The translations under genes were made by a program, and so were the position numbers. A model generated the notes under the pieces. The model worked only from the letters and a program-made list of their open reading frames with translations, searched no databases and was not told the DNA's origin. Positions 30,560-39,255 of a stretch of 64,000 nt of DNA are shown in pieces; position 1 is the first letter of the stretch; every line of letters begins with the position of its first letter. The stretch is from positions 186,001-250,000 of the forward strand of contig NZ_CANMSY010000005.1 of the NCBI RefSeq assembly GCF_947500705.1, given 5' to 3'. This DNA comes from an uncultured Brachybacterium sp. (lineage in GTDB: Bacteria > Actinomycetota > Actinomycetes > Actinomycetales > Dermabacteraceae).

Positions 30560-31693
30560 ATGCCCTCCTCCCTCACGCCGCCTCGCGGTGACCGCCTGCA
30601 AGCGTTTGACGAACTGCTGGTGGAGCGGGTCTCAGAGATCACCCGCACCGAGCTGGCTGCGCATCAGCGGCACCTCGAGGAGATCTCACCGGAGGCCGCC
30701 GCACAGATCGATGCGCTCACGAGCTATCTCCAGGGAGGGAAGCTGCTGCGCCCCCGTTTCTGCTTCTGGGGCGGAATGGGGGCACTGGACCGGGATCCGG
30801 AGTCGTCGGAGGTGGATGCCCTGGCCCGACTCGGCGCCGCGATCGAACTGATCCAGGCAGCGGCGCTGATGCATGACGACGTCATCGACCACTCCCCGAT
30901 GCGGCGTGGACGACCGGCTCTGCACGTGCAGGCCGAGCAGGAGCATCGCAGCGCCGGCCTGGCCGGCAACCCGGAGGAGTACGGGATCGCGATCGCGATC
31001 GTGCTGGGTGATCTCGCCCTGAGCTGGTCCGAGCAGATGGCCTCCGGGGTTCAGGGAGACCCTGCCCTGGTGCACCGTGCCCGTCGCGAGTTCGATGCCC
31101 TGCGCACCGAGGTGATGTCCGGGCAGTACCTCGACATCCTCCACCAGGCAGGCGGGTTCGCCTCTGCTCCGGACGCAGAGCTGGCCGCTCTCTCCGTGAT
31201 CCGGTGGAAGACGGTCCCGTACACCGTGCTGCGGCCGGTGCGGATCGGCGCCGCTCTCGCAGGGGCTCCGGATCCGGTGCTGGACGCTCTCTCGGCCTGG
31301 GCGATCGAAGTGGGCACAGCATTCCAGCTGCGCGACGACCTGCTCAGCGTGATCGGAGATCAGGACGAGACCGGCAAGCCGATCGGTGGGGACATCATCG
31401 AGGGCAAGCGCACCGTGCTGCTGGCACGGACACGGGAGGCCGCTGGCGCCGGTGGGCGAGCACTTCTGGACGAGGTCGTCGGCAACGCCGAGGCGGACGA
31501 GTCGCAGATCGCTGCCGTCCATGCGCTGATGGTGTCCACCGGCGCGGTCAGCTCCGTGGCGCAGGAGGTGCGGCAGCGGGCGGCACGAGGCCGTGCGCTG
31601 CTCGAGGGCACCGCAGATCTGGGCGAGCTGGGCCGCGCAGGACTTCAGGCGCTCGCTGACCTCGCCACCGATGTCGACTCGCTGCCCGGGTGA
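30560..31693 (+). CDS. Short-chain polyprenyl (geranylgeranyl-type) diphosphate synthase
   Basis: 377-residue all-trans prenyl transferase that extends allylic diphosphates with isopentenyl diphosphate. The first Asp-rich motif is in LMHDDVIDHSPMRRGRP and the second in AFQLRDDLLSVIGDQDETGKPIGGD; GGKLLRPRF carries substrate-binding residues. Product length is likely C15-C20, with geranylgeranyl most common in this clade (IdsA type). The ATG at 30560 follows AGGAAG. Place next to an Rv2175c homologue and pknL copies the M. tuberculosis idsA2 locus, from memory. Confidence 0.92.
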   Translation: MPSSLTPPRGDRLQAFDELLVERVSEITRTELAAHQRHLEEISPEAAAQIDALTSYLQGGKLLRPRFCFWGGMGALDRDPESSEVDALARLGAAIELIQAAALMHDDVIDHSPMRRGRPALHVQAEQEHRSAGLAGNPEEYGIAIAIVLGDLALSWSEQMASGVQGDPALVHRARREFDALRTEVMSGQYLDILHQAGGFASAPDAELAALSVIRWKTVPYTVLRPVRIGAALAGAPDPVLDALSAWAIEVGTAFQLRDDLLSVIGDQDETGKPIGGDIIEGKRTVLLARTREAAGAGGRALLDEVVGNAEADESQIAAVHALMVSTGAVSSVAQEVRQRAARGRALLEGTADLGELGRAGLQALADLATDVDSLPG

Positions 31694-31772
31694 CCGCAAG
31701 GGCCCGCGGCTCAACGAGGACGGCTCACCGGCACCCGGGAGCGGAGGAGCAGGGCGAAGGGCTAGTGCACGG

Positions 31773-32126
31773 TCAGAGCGCGAGGGCGAGAGCTCGCCGG
31801 CGCACCTCGCCGCGCTGTCCCTTGCGCAGCTGGTCGATCGGCCTGCCTGGCAGCGTCTCGTCCTCGGTGAACAGCCAGCTCAGCACTTCTTCATCCGCGA
31901 AGCCGCCGTCGCGCAGCACGGTGATGGTCCCCGCGAGATGCGGGATGATCTCGCCGTCGGCGATCAGCAGCGCCGGCACCATGCGCACCACGGGCTGCCC
32001 GCGGCGCACCGCGATCAGCTGACCTTCCTCGATCAGGCGCCGCACGCGCGAGACCTCCACGTCGAGTCGCTCGGCGATGTCGGGGAGGGGAAGCCAGTCG
32101 GTGATGAGGGATTCGAGTTCGTTCAC
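31773..32126 (-). CDS. Rv2175c-like winged-helix DNA-binding protein
   Basis: 117-residue protein with an N-terminal helix-turn-helix (DWLPLPDIAERLDVEVSRVRRL, about residues 10-31) and the C-terminal domain GRPIDQLRKGQRGEVRRRA typical of Rv2175c. In M. tuberculosis Rv2175c is a DNA-binding protein phosphorylated by PknL. Here it lies back to back with a PknL-like kinase gene, with 137 bp between the starts. The GTG at 32124-32126 is used because the conserved domain starts at once (NELESLITDWL). No Shine-Dalgarno; CACCCT ends 6 nt before it. Confidence 0.88.
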   Translation of the reverse strand: MNELESLITDWLPLPDIAERLDVEVSRVRRLIEEGQLIAVRRGQPVVRMVPALLIADGEIIPHLAGTITVLRDGGFADEEVLSWLFTEDETLPGRPIDQLRKGQRGEVRRRALALAL

Positions 32127-32251
32127 GTCACCAGGGTGCCACGCGCGGACTGCACGCGCATCCCCGCGGCGATCGCTCCCTCTCGGTCGTGCATCACACC
32201 ACCGCCGCCATACAGCGTGTGTCGGTCCCGATTCCGTGATCGCTGTCGACC

Positions 32252-32257
32252 TAGATT
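32252..32257 (+). promoter_or_regulatory. -10 box of pknL (predicted leaderless start)
   Basis: TAGATT followed by exactly 6 nt and the GTG start at 32264; no Shine-Dalgarno between them. Confidence 0.5.
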
Positions 32258-32263
32258 GGCATC

Positions 32264-34366
32264 GTGAGCTCGGCAACGTCGACTTCCCCCGGCATCAGCC
32301 TGCTCCTCGACGACCGCTATCGGGTCGAGGAGCCGATCGCGCGCGGCGGAATGGCGACGGTGCATCGCGGGCACGATCAGCGGCTGGACCGCGTCGTCGC
32401 CCTGAAGATCATGCACCCCCACCTCGCGATGGACGAAGATTTCCGGCGGCGCTTCGGCCGGGAGGCCCGCTCAGCGGCCCGTCTCGCGCATCGCAACGTC
32501 GTCGGTGTCTTCGATCAGGGTGAGGATGCGGACCGCATCTATCTGGCGATGGAGCTGGTCGAGGGCGAGACGCTTCGAGCGCGAATCGTCGACCAGGAGC
32601 GGCTCACGATCCGCGAGAGCCTCGCCATCACCGCCCAGGTGCTCGAAGCGCTGGTCGCCGCGCACGACGCAGGCATCGTCCACCGGGACATCAAGCCCGA
32701 GAACATCCTCATCGACCGCAGCGAGCTGGTGAAGGTCGCCGATTTCGGCCTTGCTCGCGCGATCGGCTCGAACAACTCCTCCGCGAGCGCCACCCTGCTG
32801 GGCACCGTGGCGTACATCAGCCCGGAAGTGGTCACCCAGGGGCACGCGGACGAGCGCAGCGATCTCTATTCGCTCGGTGTGGTGCTGTTCGAGATGCTGA
32901 CCGGGCGTCAGCCGTTCATCGGCGACCAGCCGGTGCACATCGCCTTCCAGCACGTGCACGAGGACATCCCGGCGCCGTCCACGCTGGTCTCCGGCATCCC
33001 GCGCGAGCTGGACTCGCTGGTGACCTGGGCAGCAGCGCGCCCGGTCGAGCAGCGGCCGGCCTCCGCCGCGGATCTGCTGCGGGCGGTGGAGGAGCTGTCC
33101 GTCACCCTCCCGGCCGCGGTGCTGGAGACTCGACCCGAGCAGCTCGGCGACACCGACACCTCCGATGTGCCGCGACTGACCACCTCGCTCGATGAGGTCG
33201 CCTCCGAGCTGGGGCACGGCCCGCGCGCGTTCCCTGCGGCGCTGCTGGCTCCTGGCGAGGAGGACGCAGCGGCCGCCGGCGATGCTCCCGAGCCGTCCGC
33301 GCCCTCGGCCTCCCGCACCGCATCGACATCCACCTCCGCGGAAGGCGCGGTGGCGCACGGAGAGGAGCCGCAGGCCGCGGAGATCGACGAGGACGACGAG
33401 ACTCCGCGCGTGGTCACGATGCGAACTCCGCGCACTCCCCGGGGCCGGCATCTTCCCCGAGGCACCCGTCGGCGCTCCCGGCTGATGCGACTGCTCGCCG
33501 CTCTGAGCCTGGTCGCCGCCCTGGGCACCGGGGCATGGGGTGGAGGCGACTGGTACCTGAACACCGGGCCCGGCGCGGACCGCACCATCCCTCTGGTCAC
33601 CGGTGCCACGCTCGGAGATGCCGAGGCGGCGCTGACTGCTGCAGATCTTGCGGTCCACACCGAAGAGCGCTTCGACGACACGGTCCCGGCCGGACATGTC
33701 ATCTCCTCCTCGCCCTCGACCGGGACCTCGGTGAAGAAGGGGACGGATGTGGAGGTCGTGGTCTCCAAGGGAGAGCAGACCTTCCCCGTCCCCCAGGTCG
33801 TGGGCAACGACCTCGAGAGCGCCCGCACCCAGATCGAGGAGCTCGGCCTGGTGCTGGTGGAAGACGATCCGGCATTCTCCGAGACGGTCACCGAGGGCGA
33901 GATCATCTCCCAGTCCGCCACCGCGGACGCCCTGCCTGTCGGCGGCGAGGTGCACGTGGTCGTCTCTCAGGGACGTCAGCCGATCACGGTCCCGGATCAG
34001 ACCGGCAACAGCGCCGGCGCCGCCCGCTCCGCGCTCGAGACAGCCGGCTTCAGGGTGACCGCCGCACAGGCGCACTCCGGAAGCGTGCCGCAGGGTGCCG
34101 TGATCTCGCAGTCCCCGGCCTCCGGGTCGCTGTTCCGCGGCGACACCGTCCACCTCGTCACCTCGTTGGGGCCGGAGATGGTGTCGGTCCCGGACGTCTT
34201 CCGCCAGCCGGAGGCCGAGGCGAAGGCGACGCTCGAGGCCGCCGGGTTCGCGGTGACCGTGGTCCATGACAAGGGTGATCCGGTCTTCGGCCTCGTCTAC
34301 GAGCAGTCAGCGGCTGCGGGTGGCGAGCTGGAGAAGGGCTCGACCATCACGCTGAAGGTCTTCTGA
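32264..34366 (+). CDS. pknL: PASTA-domain serine/threonine protein kinase (PknL-like)
   Basis: 700-residue membrane kinase. The kinase domain (about residues 18-285) has the glycine loop ARGGMATV, the ATP lysine in VVALKIM, HRDIKPENIL (about 140), DFGLARA (about 159) and the APE-like ISPEVV. A charged juxtamembrane stretch of about 115 residues and one transmembrane segment (about 408-425, LLAALSLVAALGTGAW) follow, then four extracellular PASTA repeats (about 441-506, 507-573, 574-639, 640-700) that sense peptidoglycan fragments in related kinases. The probable substrate gene (Rv2175c-like) is divergent next to it, and aroG follows as in mycobacteria. Confidence 0.93.
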   Translation: MSSATSTSPGISLLLDDRYRVEEPIARGGMATVHRGHDQRLDRVVALKIMHPHLAMDEDFRRRFGREARSAARLAHRNVVGVFDQGEDADRIYLAMELVEGETLRARIVDQERLTIRESLAITAQVLEALVAAHDAGIVHRDIKPENILIDRSELVKVADFGLARAIGSNNSSASATLLGTVAYISPEVVTQGHADERSDLYSLGVVLFEMLTGRQPFIGDQPVHIAFQHVHEDIPAPSTLVSGIPRELDSLVTWAAARPVEQRPASAADLLRAVEELSVTLPAAVLETRPEQLGDTDTSDVPRLTTSLDEVASELGHGPRAFPAALLAPGEEDAAAAGDAPEPSAPSASRTASTSTSAEGAVAHGEEPQAAEIDEDDETPRVVTMRTPRTPRGRHLPRGTRRRSRLMRLLAALSLVAALGTGAWGGGDWYLNTGPGADRTIPLVTGATLGDAEAALTAADLAVHTEERFDDTVPAGHVISSSPSTGTSVKKGTDVEVVVSKGEQTFPVPQVVGNDLESARTQIEELGLVLVEDDPAFSETVTEGEIISQSATADALPVGGEVHVVVSQGRQPITVPDQTGNSAGAARSALETAGFRVTAAQAHSGSVPQGAVISQSPASGSLFRGDTVHLVTSLGPEMVSVPDVFRQPEAEAKATLEAAGFAVTVVHDKGDPVFGLVYEQSAAAGGELEKGSTITLKVF

Positions 34367-34411
34367 TCCTGCTCCGGGTCCTCTGATCCTGCTCCGGGTC
34401 CTCTGATCCTG
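34362..34411. repeat. 20-bp tandem repeat, 2.5 copies, over the pknL stop codon
   Basis: The unit tctgatcctgctccgggtcc is exact at 34362-34381 and 34382-34401; a half copy runs to 34411. The pknL stop TGA (34364-34366) lies in the first unit, and a TGA recurs in each copy. Confidence 0.95.
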
Positions 34412-34448
34412 ACGCCGATCTTCTGCCCCTGCTGCCGAGGACGACGAC

Positions 34449-34480
34449 GCCGGCGCCTCCCGAGCAGGGAGAGCGCCGGC
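34449..34480. terminator. Bidirectional terminator between pknL and aroG
   Basis: 8-bp outer stem (gccggcgc) plus a 5-bp inner stem (ctccc/gggag) around GAGCA, one bulge. Placed 83 bp past the pknL stop and 22 bp past the aroG stop. Confidence 0.7.
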
Positions 34481-34501
34481 GGTGCATGGCCCGCTGCCGG
34501 T

Positions 34502-35896
34502 TCAGCGGCGGGAGAGCATCTCCGAGACCAGGAAGGCGAGCTCGAGGGACTGCTGATGGTTCAGCCGCGGGTCCACCAGGGTCTCGTAGCGACGGGTCAG
34601 GCCCTCCTCGTCGATCGAACCGGCGCCGCCGAGCACCTCGGTGACATCGTCGCCGGTGAGCTCCATGTGCAGGCCGGCCGGGATGGTGCCCAGCCCCTGA
34701 TGGACCTCGAAGAAGCCGACGACCTCGTCGAGGATGTCCTCGAAGCGCCGTGTCTTGTAGCCGTTGGACGAGGTGATGGTGTTGCCGTGCATCGGGTCGG
34801 TCACCCAGGCCACCTGGGCACCGGAATCCCGCACCCCTTCGACCAGGGCCGGCAGACGCTCACGGATCTTCCCGGCGCCCATCCTGGTGATGAAGGTCAG
34901 CCGCCCGGGCTCGCGCTCGGGATCGAGCTTGTCGATCAGCCGCAGCGCATCATCGACGGAGGCATCGGGGCCGAGCTTCACGCCGATCGGGTTGCGCAGC
35001 CGGGCCATGAAGTCCACGTGCGCCCCGTCGAGCTGCCGGGTCCGCTCACCGATCCAGAGGAAATGACCGGAGCATCCGTAGATCTCCCCGGTGCGGGAGT
35101 CGATCCTCGACAGGGCCTCCTCGTAATCCAGCAGGAGAGCTTCATGCGAGGCATAGAACTCCACGACCTTGAGCGCATCGAAATCCGCGCCGATGGCGTC
35201 CATGAAGCGCACGGCCTTGTCGATCTGCCCGGCGAGCTCCTCGTAGCGGTCATAGCCGGCGCCGGAGGTGAACCCGCGGTTCCAGGAGTGGACCTCCCGC
35301 AGGTCGGCGAAGCCGCCGCCGGTGAACGCGCGCAGCAGATTCAGAGTCGCCGCGCTGGTGGTGTAGGTCTTCCACAGCCGCTTCGGGTCAGGGATCCGCG
35401 ACTCGGGAGTGAAGGCGAACTCGTTGACGGCGTCCCCTCGATAGGTCGGCAGGGTCACTCCGTCGCGCGTCTCCTCGTCGGCGGACCGCGGCTTGGCGAA
35501 CTGCCCGGCCATCCGGCCCATCTTCACCACCGGCACCGAGGCGCCATAGGTGAGCACCGCAGCCATCTGCAGGATGGTGCGGATCTTGTTGCGGATGCGA
35601 TCCGCGGTGGAATCGGCGAAGGTCTCCGCGCAGTCGCCACCGGCGAGCAGGAACGCCTCTCCCTTCGCGGCAGCAGCGATGCGGTCACGCAGCACGTCGA
35701 CCTCGCCGGCGAAGACCAGAGGCGGAGCGGAGCGCAGATCGTCGAAGACGGTCGCGCGTGCGTCCTCGTCGGGCCACACCGGCTGCTGCACCCGCGGATA
35801 CTCGCGCCAGGCGCCAAGAGCTGCCAGGCCGTCATCCGCCGAGGACAGGGTGAAGGCATGCGCGCGGGCGGGGGCATCGGGGCTGAATTGAGTCAC
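34502..35896 (-). CDS. aroG: 3-deoxy-7-phosphoheptulonate synthase, class II
   Basis: 464-residue plant-type DAHP synthase that condenses phosphoenolpyruvate and erythrose 4-phosphate in the first shikimate step. Landmarks include LLAGGDCAETF (metal-binding Cys), VKMGRMAGQFAKPRS, SHEALLLDYEE, CSGHFLWIGERTRQLDGAH, TDPMHGNT and HMELTGDDVTEVLGG. The GTG at 35894-35896 starts the conserved sequence; an ATG 45 codons upstream would add junk. A TACCCT hexamer ends 6 nt before the GTG, so a leaderless mRNA is likely. trpD at 43.2 kb acts later in the aromatic pathway. Confidence 0.97.
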   Translation of the reverse strand: MTQFSPDAPARAHAFTLSSADDGLAALGAWREYPRVQQPVWPDEDARATVFDDLRSAPPLVFAGEVDVLRDRIAAAAKGEAFLLAGGDCAETFADSTADRIRNKIRTILQMAAVLTYGASVPVVKMGRMAGQFAKPRSADEETRDGVTLPTYRGDAVNEFAFTPESRIPDPKRLWKTYTTSAATLNLLRAFTGGGFADLREVHSWNRGFTSGAGYDRYEELAGQIDKAVRFMDAIGADFDALKVVEFYASHEALLLDYEEALSRIDSRTGEIYGCSGHFLWIGERTRQLDGAHVDFMARLRNPIGVKLGPDASVDDALRLIDKLDPEREPGRLTFITRMGAGKIRERLPALVEGVRDSGAQVAWVTDPMHGNTITSSNGYKTRRFEDILDEVVGFFEVHQGLGTIPAGLHMELTGDDVTEVLGGAGSIDEEGLTRRYETLVDPRLNHQQSLELAFLVSEMLSRR

Positions 35897-35902
35897 GAGC
35901 AC

Positions 35903-35908
35903 AGGGTA
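35903..35908 (-). promoter_or_regulatory. -10 box of aroG (predicted leaderless start)
   Basis: TACCCT on the minus strand in the context ATACCCTGTGC, the same 11-mer as before dut. Confidence 0.5.
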
Positions 35909-35978
35909 TCCAGTCCCCCGCTGAAGTGGTGGGTCGATCCCACCAGCCGGTCCTCGCACGGAGGCATCGCACTGCGGG

Positions 35979-36713
35979 TCACACCGCGGCGTCGGACTCC
36001 TCTGCTCCTGGGGGCCGGCCCGCCGCGGCACGCATCCGCTGCTTCACGACACTCGCGTACTCCTCGGATCGTTCCTGGTCCGAGAGGGCGAGGATGCGAT
36101 CCATCACCGCATCGGTCACGGCCCGCAGAACCTTCGCCTCCTCCGCCCCCTGCATCGCAGCGGTGATCTCCTGCACGTCCACGGGCTCGCCGACGACGGC
36201 ATGGATCCGGGGGCGGCGGCGCGGGAAGAACTTCCGTCCGCGCTGAGCCTCGAAGGCGCCCCTCATCGCGACCGGGACGATGGGCGCTCCGGTGGCCAGC
36301 GCAAAACGGGCCACCCCGGTCCTGCCCCGGTAGAGCCGACCGTCCGGGCTCCGAGTCCCCTCGGGAAAGATCCCGAGCACCTCTCCGCGTTCGAGCACCG
36401 CCAGCCCGGCCTCGATCGCCGATCTCGAGGCGCTGCCGCCGCTGCGGTCCACGGGCATCACGCGCAGCCCCCGCATCACCGCCGCCACCACCCGATGCAG
36501 CGGGGAGCGTCCCGAGAAGATGTCTGACTTCCCCAGGAAGTGAACGCTGCGCCGCACTTGGCCGGGGAGGAACACCGTGTCGGAATAGGCCTGGTGATTG
36601 GAGGCGAGGATCACCGGCCCCTGGTCCGGGATGTGTTCGGTTCCGCTGATGGTGGGGTTCCACAGCACCCGCACCACGCCCATCACGAAGGGCTTGGCAA
36701 TCTCGTACAGCAC
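35979..36713 (-). CDS. 1-acyl-sn-glycerol-3-phosphate acyltransferase (PlsC family)
   Basis: 244-residue membrane-associated acyltransferase of phospholipid synthesis. It has the catalytic NHQAYSD (NHxxxxD), the glycerophosphate-binding FPEGTRSPDG and the later motif VPVAMRGAFE. A weak N-terminal hydrophobic stretch (AKPFVMGVVRVLW) may associate with the membrane. The C-terminal 20 residues are basic and Ala/Pro-rich. The GTG at 36711-36713 follows AGGAG at 8 nt. Divergent from the esterase gene by 76 bp. The mycobacterial counterpart would be Rv2182c. Confidence 0.92.
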   Translation of the reverse strand: MLYEIAKPFVMGVVRVLWNPTISGTEHIPDQGPVILASNHQAYSDTVFLPGQVRRSVHFLGKSDIFSGRSPLHRVVAAVMRGLRVMPVDRSGGSASRSAIEAGLAVLERGEVLGIFPEGTRSPDGRLYRGRTGVARFALATGAPIVPVAMRGAFEAQRGRKFFPRRRPRIHAVVGEPVDVQEITAAMQGAEEAKVLRAVTDAVMDRILALSDQERSEEYASVVKQRMRAAAGRPPGAEESDAAV

Positions 36714-36789
36714 TGACGTACTCCTGGATCGGTGCGCCGGCGAGCGACGAAGGGACGGACCTGGTGGATCTGGATGCGACGATGTACCC

Positions 36790-37563
36790 ATGGCGTTCAG
36801 CGAACTGTCCCGCCCCTGGAGCGCGCGGGCTCACTCTAGCCCGCGTGGCGGCCTGCTCCTCTGCCATGGATTCACCGGTTCCCCGCAGTCGATGCGACCC
36901 TGGGCGGAAGATCATGCCGCACGGGGCTGGGCGGTCGAGCTGCCGCTGCTGCCTGGGCACGCCCGCACGGAGCAGGAGCTCGCCGCGACCCGCTGGCAGG
37001 ACTGGTACGGGTGCGTTCGCGATGCGGCGTGGGAGCTCTCCCAGGAGCACGGCCCCATCGCGGTCGGCGGCCTGTCGATGGGCGGGGCGCTCGCCCTGGC
37101 GCTTGCGGCCGACCCGCAGCTGCGGGGACGTATCGCCGCCGTGGTGGCGGTGAATCCGGGGATGACCCTGCCCCCGACGGCGAGCGTGGCGGAGCTGATC
37201 TCCCCTGTGGTGCGGACGTTGCCGGGGATCGGCTCCGACATCGCTCTTCCCGGCGCGGTGGAAGAGGCGTACGGGAGACTGCCGGTGCGCGCCGTGGTTC
37301 AGCTGCGTCGATTCTTCCGTCGCACCCGGCAGCAGCTGGGCGCGGTGGAGGTGCCGCTGCTGCTGGCAACCTCCCACGTGGATCACACGGTTCCTCCCAC
37401 GGACAGCGATATCGTCGCAGCCGGGGTGCGCGGGTCGGTGGAGCGTCTCGCCCTGCCTCGCAGCTATCACCTGGCACCGCTGGATCACGACGCCGAGCTG
37501 CTGTTCGAGACCTCTGCGCGTTTCCTGGACCAGCAGATCGCAGGCTCGGGAGGTGGAGGATGA
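36790..37563 (+). CDS. Alpha/beta-hydrolase, carboxylesterase type
   Basis: 257-residue serine hydrolase similar to Est30-type carboxylesterases and monoacylglycerol lipases. The nucleophile lies in GGLSMGGALAL (about residue 98), the oxyanion region in LLLCHGFTGSP, the acidic residue probably in SHVDHTVPP, and the histidine in YHLAPLDHD. No signal peptide. Next to a PlsC acyltransferase, a lipid-related role is plausible but unproven. Its stop overlaps the start of the next gene by 4 nt. Confidence 0.88.
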   Translation: MAFSELSRPWSARAHSSPRGGLLLCHGFTGSPQSMRPWAEDHAARGWAVELPLLPGHARTEQELAATRWQDWYGCVRDAAWELSQEHGPIAVGGLSMGGALALALAADPQLRGRIAAVVAVNPGMTLPPTASVAELISPVVRTLPGIGSDIALPGAVEEAYGRLPVRAVVQLRRFFRRTRQQLGAVEVPLLLATSHVDHTVPPTDSDIVAAGVRGSVERLALPRSYHLAPLDHDAELLFETSARFLDQQIAGSGGGG

Positions 37564-38129
37564 CCTCGGATCCCGGCAAGTCCCGCGACCCCTGGGACGT
37601 GGACGCAGAGTTCGCCCGAATGCTCGAGGGCGAAGGTCTGGTGCTGCGGCCCGGCGATGCCCCGCGCGAAGCTGCCGCCGACGACCACTCCGCCCCCGGG
37701 GAGGGCTCGCCGGGCGATTCGCCCGAGGACGACGCCCTGTGGTCCTTCAGCGCCGACTCCCCCGCGGAGCCCCCCAGCTCGGAATCGATCGCACGGTCCC
37801 GGGCCCAGCATCCAGCGGCCGGCCTCGGTGACCCCACCGCAGGGCTCCGCGGCGCCGTCGGCCCGCGGGAGCTGGATGACGAGGAGGTCATCTATGGGGA
37901 TTTCGAGCCGCCGGACCCTGATCTGCCGACCCCGTCGGAAGCCGCGCTGTGGTCCTGGACCGCGCTGCTGGGCGGCTTCGTGCTGATGCTGGTGGCCACC
38001 GTGACGCCCTCCCTGCCCACCTTCCTGGGCTGGATCGGTGGGCTCGCCGCGCTGGGCGGGCTGGTCTCCCTGCTGCTGCGCGCCCCACGGAATCACGACG
38101 ACGAGCCCCACGACGGCGTCGAGGTCTAG
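37560..38129 (+). CDS. Unrecognised protein with two C-terminal transmembrane segments
   Basis: 189 residues. The first 125 are acidic and Pro/Ser/Asp-rich (RDPWDVDAEFARMLEGEGL near the start), probably disordered and cytoplasmic. Two adjacent hydrophobic segments follow (WTALLGGFVLMLVATV and WIGGLAALGGLVSLLL, about residues 140-178), then a short acidic tail. No family recognised. The ATG overlaps the esterase stop (ATGA) and is preceded by GGAGG, so the pair is translationally coupled. Its TAG stop overlaps the stop of the convergent glucokinase gene. Confidence 0.75.
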   Translation: MTSDPGKSRDPWDVDAEFARMLEGEGLVLRPGDAPREAAADDHSAPGEGSPGDSPEDDALWSFSADSPAEPPSSESIARSRAQHPAAGLGDPTAGLRGAVGPRELDDEEVIYGDFEPPDPDLPTPSEAALWSWTALLGGFVLMLVATVTPSLPTFLGWIGGLAALGGLVSLLLRAPRNHDDEPHDGVEV

Positions 38130-39064
38130 CTGCGTGCGAGGTCCGCGGCGCCGACGATGCCTGCCCGGTTGCCCATGCTCGCAGGCACGAACGGTGCCAG
38201 CGATCGATGCGCTCGGGCGGTGAGGTGCTGGGAGTAGGCCGCGCGCGCAGGCTCGAGGAGCAGGTCCCCTGCGGCCACGACGCCGCCGCCGACGACGACG
38301 ATCTCCGGGTCGAGCAGCGCTGCGATCGAGGCCACCCCCGCCCCGAGCCAGGTGCCGATCTCGGCGATCAGCTCCTGCGCACCAGGATCTCCCTGCTGAG
38401 CGAGCCGGGTGATCATGGGACCGTCGATGTCCTTCCGCACCCCTCCGGCGGCCTGCACCAGCGGGCCCAGCAGCGGATCTCCGGCCGAGGCGCGACGCTT
38501 CGCGGTGCGCACCATGGCGGTGCCCGCGGTGTACTGCTCCAGGCAGCCGCGTCGGCCGCATCCGCACCACTGCCCGTCGGGCACGGCGGTCATGTGCGCG
38601 ACCTCCCCGGCGAACCCTGCGGTGCCGCGCACGAGATGGCCGTCCATCACGATCGCGCCGCCCAGTCCGGTGCCCACGGTGACCATCAGCATGTGCTTCG
38701 CCTCGGTCGCGGCACCGAAGCGGTACTCGGCCCAGCCCGCGGCATTGGCGTCGTTCTCGATGACCACCGGCAGCCCGGTGAGCCGCTCGAGCTCGTCCGC
38801 GAGCGGATGCTGGCGCCAGGCGAGGTTCGCGGCGAAGTTCACGGTGCGCCGATCCGCCCCCACGAATCCGGCAGCGCCGACGCCCACCCCGACGACGTCG
38901 TGCTGGGCACGCAGCTCGGCCACTGCGTCCGCCACCGCCGCCTCGATCAGCGCGGCGTCGGTGGCCGGGGTGCTGCGTGTCGTGGCGGCGATGATCTCGC
39001 CCTCCTCGTCGACCACCCCCGCCGCGATCTTGGTCCCGCCGATATCCACTCCGATGGAGAGCAT
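38126..39064 (-). CDS. ROK-family glucokinase
   Basis: 312-residue sugar kinase that phosphorylates glucose, the main ROK glucokinase role in actinobacteria. The ATP motif is IGVDIGGTKIAAGV at the N-terminus; IENDANAAGWAEYRFG carries catalytic Asp; GTGLGGAIV follows; the zinc motif CGCGRRGCLEQYTAG is the ROK signature. The ATG at 39062-39064 has AGGAG 5 nt upstream. The sequence ctag (38126-38129) supplies the stop codons of this gene and of the convergent gene. With the mutarotase at 19.2 kb it can feed glucose 6-phosphate pathways, although unlinked. Confidence 0.94.
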   Translation of the reverse strand: MLSIGVDIGGTKIAAGVVDEEGEIIAATTRSTPATDAALIEAAVADAVAELRAQHDVVGVGVGAAGFVGADRRTVNFAANLAWRQHPLADELERLTGLPVVIENDANAAGWAEYRFGAATEAKHMLMVTVGTGLGGAIVMDGHLVRGTAGFAGEVAHMTAVPDGQWCGCGRRGCLEQYTAGTAMVRTAKRRASAGDPLLGPLVQAAGGVRKDIDGPMITRLAQQGDPGAQELIAEIGTWLGAGVASIAALLDPEIVVVGGGVVAAGDLLLEPARAAYSQHLTARAHRSLAPFVPASMGNRAGIVGAADLARS

Positions 39065-39170
39065 GCTGCTCCTGTCCGCTTCTGCTGTGCCGAGGGCGGC
39101 GGGCGTCGCTGGTCCGCGAGAGGCCCTGTCCCACCTGCCTGTCGCGGCCCATCGTAAGCGTCCCCTGCCG

Positions 39171-39176
39171 TAGAAT
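39171..39176 (+). promoter_or_regulatory. Probable -10 box of the fatty acyl-CoA ligase gene
   Basis: TAGAAT, 79 nt before the start codon. The -35 is not evident. Confidence 0.4.
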
Positions 39177-39255
39177 CGTAGCGACCCCACCAGCGCTTCC
39201 GGACGGGCGTCCGGTACGCCGCCAGCACGCCACCGGCCGGATCGAAGGAGATTCG

